Below, piece after piece: positions 22,472 to 23,551 of a stretch of DNA of 23,551 bases; positions within the stretch are counted from its first letter, which is position 1, and each line of letters opens with the position of its first letter. A program made the translations under genes and the position numbers. Under the pieces are notes generated by a model, which made no database searches, was not told the origin of the DNA, and saw nothing but the letters and a program-made list of their open reading frames with translations. Source of the DNA: Candidatus Sericytochromatia bacterium (lineage in GTDB: Bacteria; Cyanobacteriota; Sericytochromatia; UBA7694; JACMQJ01); contig JACMQJ010000159.1 in the NCBI GenBank assembly GCA_014377055.1, forward strand, positions 1-23,551, given 5' to 3'.

Positions 22472-23203
22472 TCAACTTATTTCCAAGTCAGGTATTCTAG
22501 CTTTTAGGCAATTAACAAAATCATCACGACAATATTGTATTTTTTCTATATCTCTTGATTTAAAAAGTAATTTGACATCTTTAAAATTATCATTAGAAGG
22601 ATACGATCCAATATTAACATCAGGATATTTTTCAACCATATTCATCATAATATCAGCAAATCTAGTTTCTTCGCAATTAATGTTTATTTTTGTCTTAAAA
22701 ATGGGACTTCCTTTTAATAGAGGCTCTATTTCTGGAAAAGCATCTTTAACAAGTGAAGGTGTACCAGGAAAACAAAAAACGTTTTGCATTTTTAGACCAA
22801 TAGCCCATGTTTTATCAGAAGTATACAGTGGTTGAGCATGTTCTGGAAAAATAGCCATTAAGAACTTTTCTTCACTAGCTTGATTATTATAATATTTTTG
22901 AATAGAATTTATAACCTGATTATTTTTGATTAAAGATACATCAAAAGCATCAGCTACAGCTTCTTTGGTTACATCGTCAGGTGTTGGTCCCATGCCTCCC
23001 AAAGTAATAATAAAGTCATAGTTATCCTTATATTCTTTAATATACTTGGTAATTATTTGTTTATTATCAGGTATTACAAAAATAAACTTTAATTCTACAC
23101 CAAGTGCAAAAAGTCTTTTTGATACCCAATGTGAATTTTCGTCATGCACATCTCCAGAAAGTATTTCATCACCTATCGTTAAAATGACTGCTTTTTTTAC
23201 CAT
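22472..23203 (-). CDS. CinA N-terminal-like molybdopterin-binding domain protein
   Basis: This is the MoCF_biosynth (MoaB/Mog) fold found in the N-terminal half of CinA. It shows ILTIGDEILSG (7-17), NSHWVSKRL, IITLGGMGPTPDDVTKEAVA (65-84) and FCFPGTP. The protein ends at 243 residues and lacks the C-terminal nicotinamide-nucleotide amidase (PncC) domain of full CinA. This is like the stand-alone YfaY/COG1058 proteins, for which pyrophosphatase activity toward ADP-ribose-type nucleotides has been described in the CinA family. It heads the run cinA-like - dusA - glutaredoxin-like - glycosyltransferase. AGGAT lies seven bases before the ATG. Confidence 0.88.
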   Translation of the reverse strand: MVKKAVILTIGDEILSGDVHDENSHWVSKRLFALGVELKFIFVIPDNKQIITKYIKEYKDNYDFIITLGGMGPTPDDVTKEAVADAFDVSLIKNNQVINSIQKYYNNQASEEKFLMAIFPEHAQPLYTSDKTWAIGLKMQNVFCFPGTPSLVKDAFPEIEPLLKGSPIFKTKININCEETRFADIMMNMVEKYPDVNIGSYPSNDNFKDVKLLFKSRDIEKIQYCRDDFVNCLKARIPDLEIS

Positions 23204-23258
23204 TAAAAGATCCTAATATCCTAATAAACTTCTACAGTTTTAAAATAAAGCTTTTACT

Positions 23259-23275
23259 ATTATACAATTATTATA
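23259..23275 (-). promoter_or_regulatory. Twin -10 boxes upstream of the cinA-like gene
   Basis: Minus strand TTGTATAATAATTGTATAAT contains two perfect TATAAT boxes 11 bases apart (23270-23275 and 23259-23264). TAGACA 19 bases before the first is a possible -35. The leader to the ATG at 23203 would be about 50 nt. Confidence 0.4.
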
Positions 23276-23297
23276 CAAATGGTATTATTACTTATGT

Positions 23298-23492
23298 CTA
23301 TTTTTTTATAATATTTTGAATATCTATTATAGCAACAGGTTTACTAACATAATCATTCATACCAACACTTAGACATATTTCCTTATCTTTTTTACTAACA
23401 TTTGCAGTAACAGCAATAATTATTGCATTGGCTAAACTTTTATCTTTTATTTACTTAAGAGCCATTAAGTTTTTGTCATCTTCGTTAACCAT
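23298..23492 (-). pseudogene. Broken response-regulator receiver (REC) domain
   Basis: On the minus strand an ATG (23490-23492) with AAGGA eight bases upstream opens MVNEDDKNLMALK, then hits TAA (23451-23453). The same frame continues as IKDKSLANAIIIAVTANVSK and then KEICLSVGMNDYVSKPV to a TAG at 23298-23300. This is the C-terminal half of a REC domain of the hybrid-kinase type: the IIAVTAN strand, GMNDYVSKP with the conserved lysine. The phospho-acceptor aspartate half is missing and one stop interrupts the frame, so it is not functional as a receiver. It may be the end of a hybrid histidine kinase that decayed. Confidence 0.7.
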
Positions 23493-23551
23493 TTTATCGT
23501 TCCTTATGAAAAAGTCAGTAAAATAGTTATAATAATAGCAAAAAATATTGT

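Overview
The window is AT-rich DNA (about 70% A+T by eye) from the chromosome of a Gram-negative bacterium. The Gram-negative call rests on an lpxD gene (lipid A synthesis), an Sec/lipobox lipoprotein and a DusA-type dihydrouridine synthase. The mix of housekeeping genes (uppP, rplM-rpsI, alaS, truA, lpxD, galE, dusA) shows this is core chromosome, not a plasmid or phage. DUF4388 response regulators, Rpn-type nucleases and DusA together would fit a cyanobacteria-related non-photosynthetic lineage (Melainabacteria-like) or another AT-rich environmental lineage. That placement is a guess; the sequence alone does not settle it. Non-ATG starts are common (GTG for rpsI; TTG for alaS, the exo/endonuclease-like lipoprotein and the glycosyltransferase) and several are decided by a good Shine-Dalgarno sequence.

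Layout. 1-366: the 3' end of an M61-type peptidase with a PDZ domain, closed by a perfect 12-bp hairpin. 367-968: no intact gene, but a gene remnant cut off at the edge of a 375-bp imperfect inverted repeat that carries REP-like palindromes. 969-2947 (minus): uppP, then a repeat-bearing spacer, then the rplM-rpsI ribosomal protein operon with a strong promoter and a terminator. 3157-4533 (plus): a glycogen-synthase-like protein that has lost its catalytic residues. 4530-6355 (minus): a tight three-gene operon of unknown function (acidic protein, TPR/coiled-coil protein, membrane-anchored DUF4230 protein). 6407-7402 (minus): an Rpn nuclease/transposase-family gene with an in-frame 29-residue tandem duplication.

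7610-12337 (plus): alaS with promoter, SD and terminator; then a sodium:solute symporter followed by a small two-helix membrane protein. 12431-14152: a SAM methyltransferase facing galE. 14355-16709 (minus): a 784-residue protein built of two REC-DUF4388 modules followed by two copies of an unrecognised C-terminal repeat. 16912-18712 (plus): truA-lpxD. 18725-19711 (minus): a lipoprotein of the endonuclease/exonuclease/phosphatase fold with an altered active site. 20080-23203 (minus): a compact four-gene run, CinA-like molybdopterin-binding protein - dusA - glutaredoxin-like - glycosyltransferase family 4. 23298-23492 (minus): a broken response-regulator receiver domain.

No tRNA, rRNA, CRISPR array or complete mobile element is visible. 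The least ordinary parts are the two apparent pseudoenzymes, the duplicated REC-DUF4388 protein, the uncharacterised 4530-6355 operon, and the palindromic repeats in the spacers.
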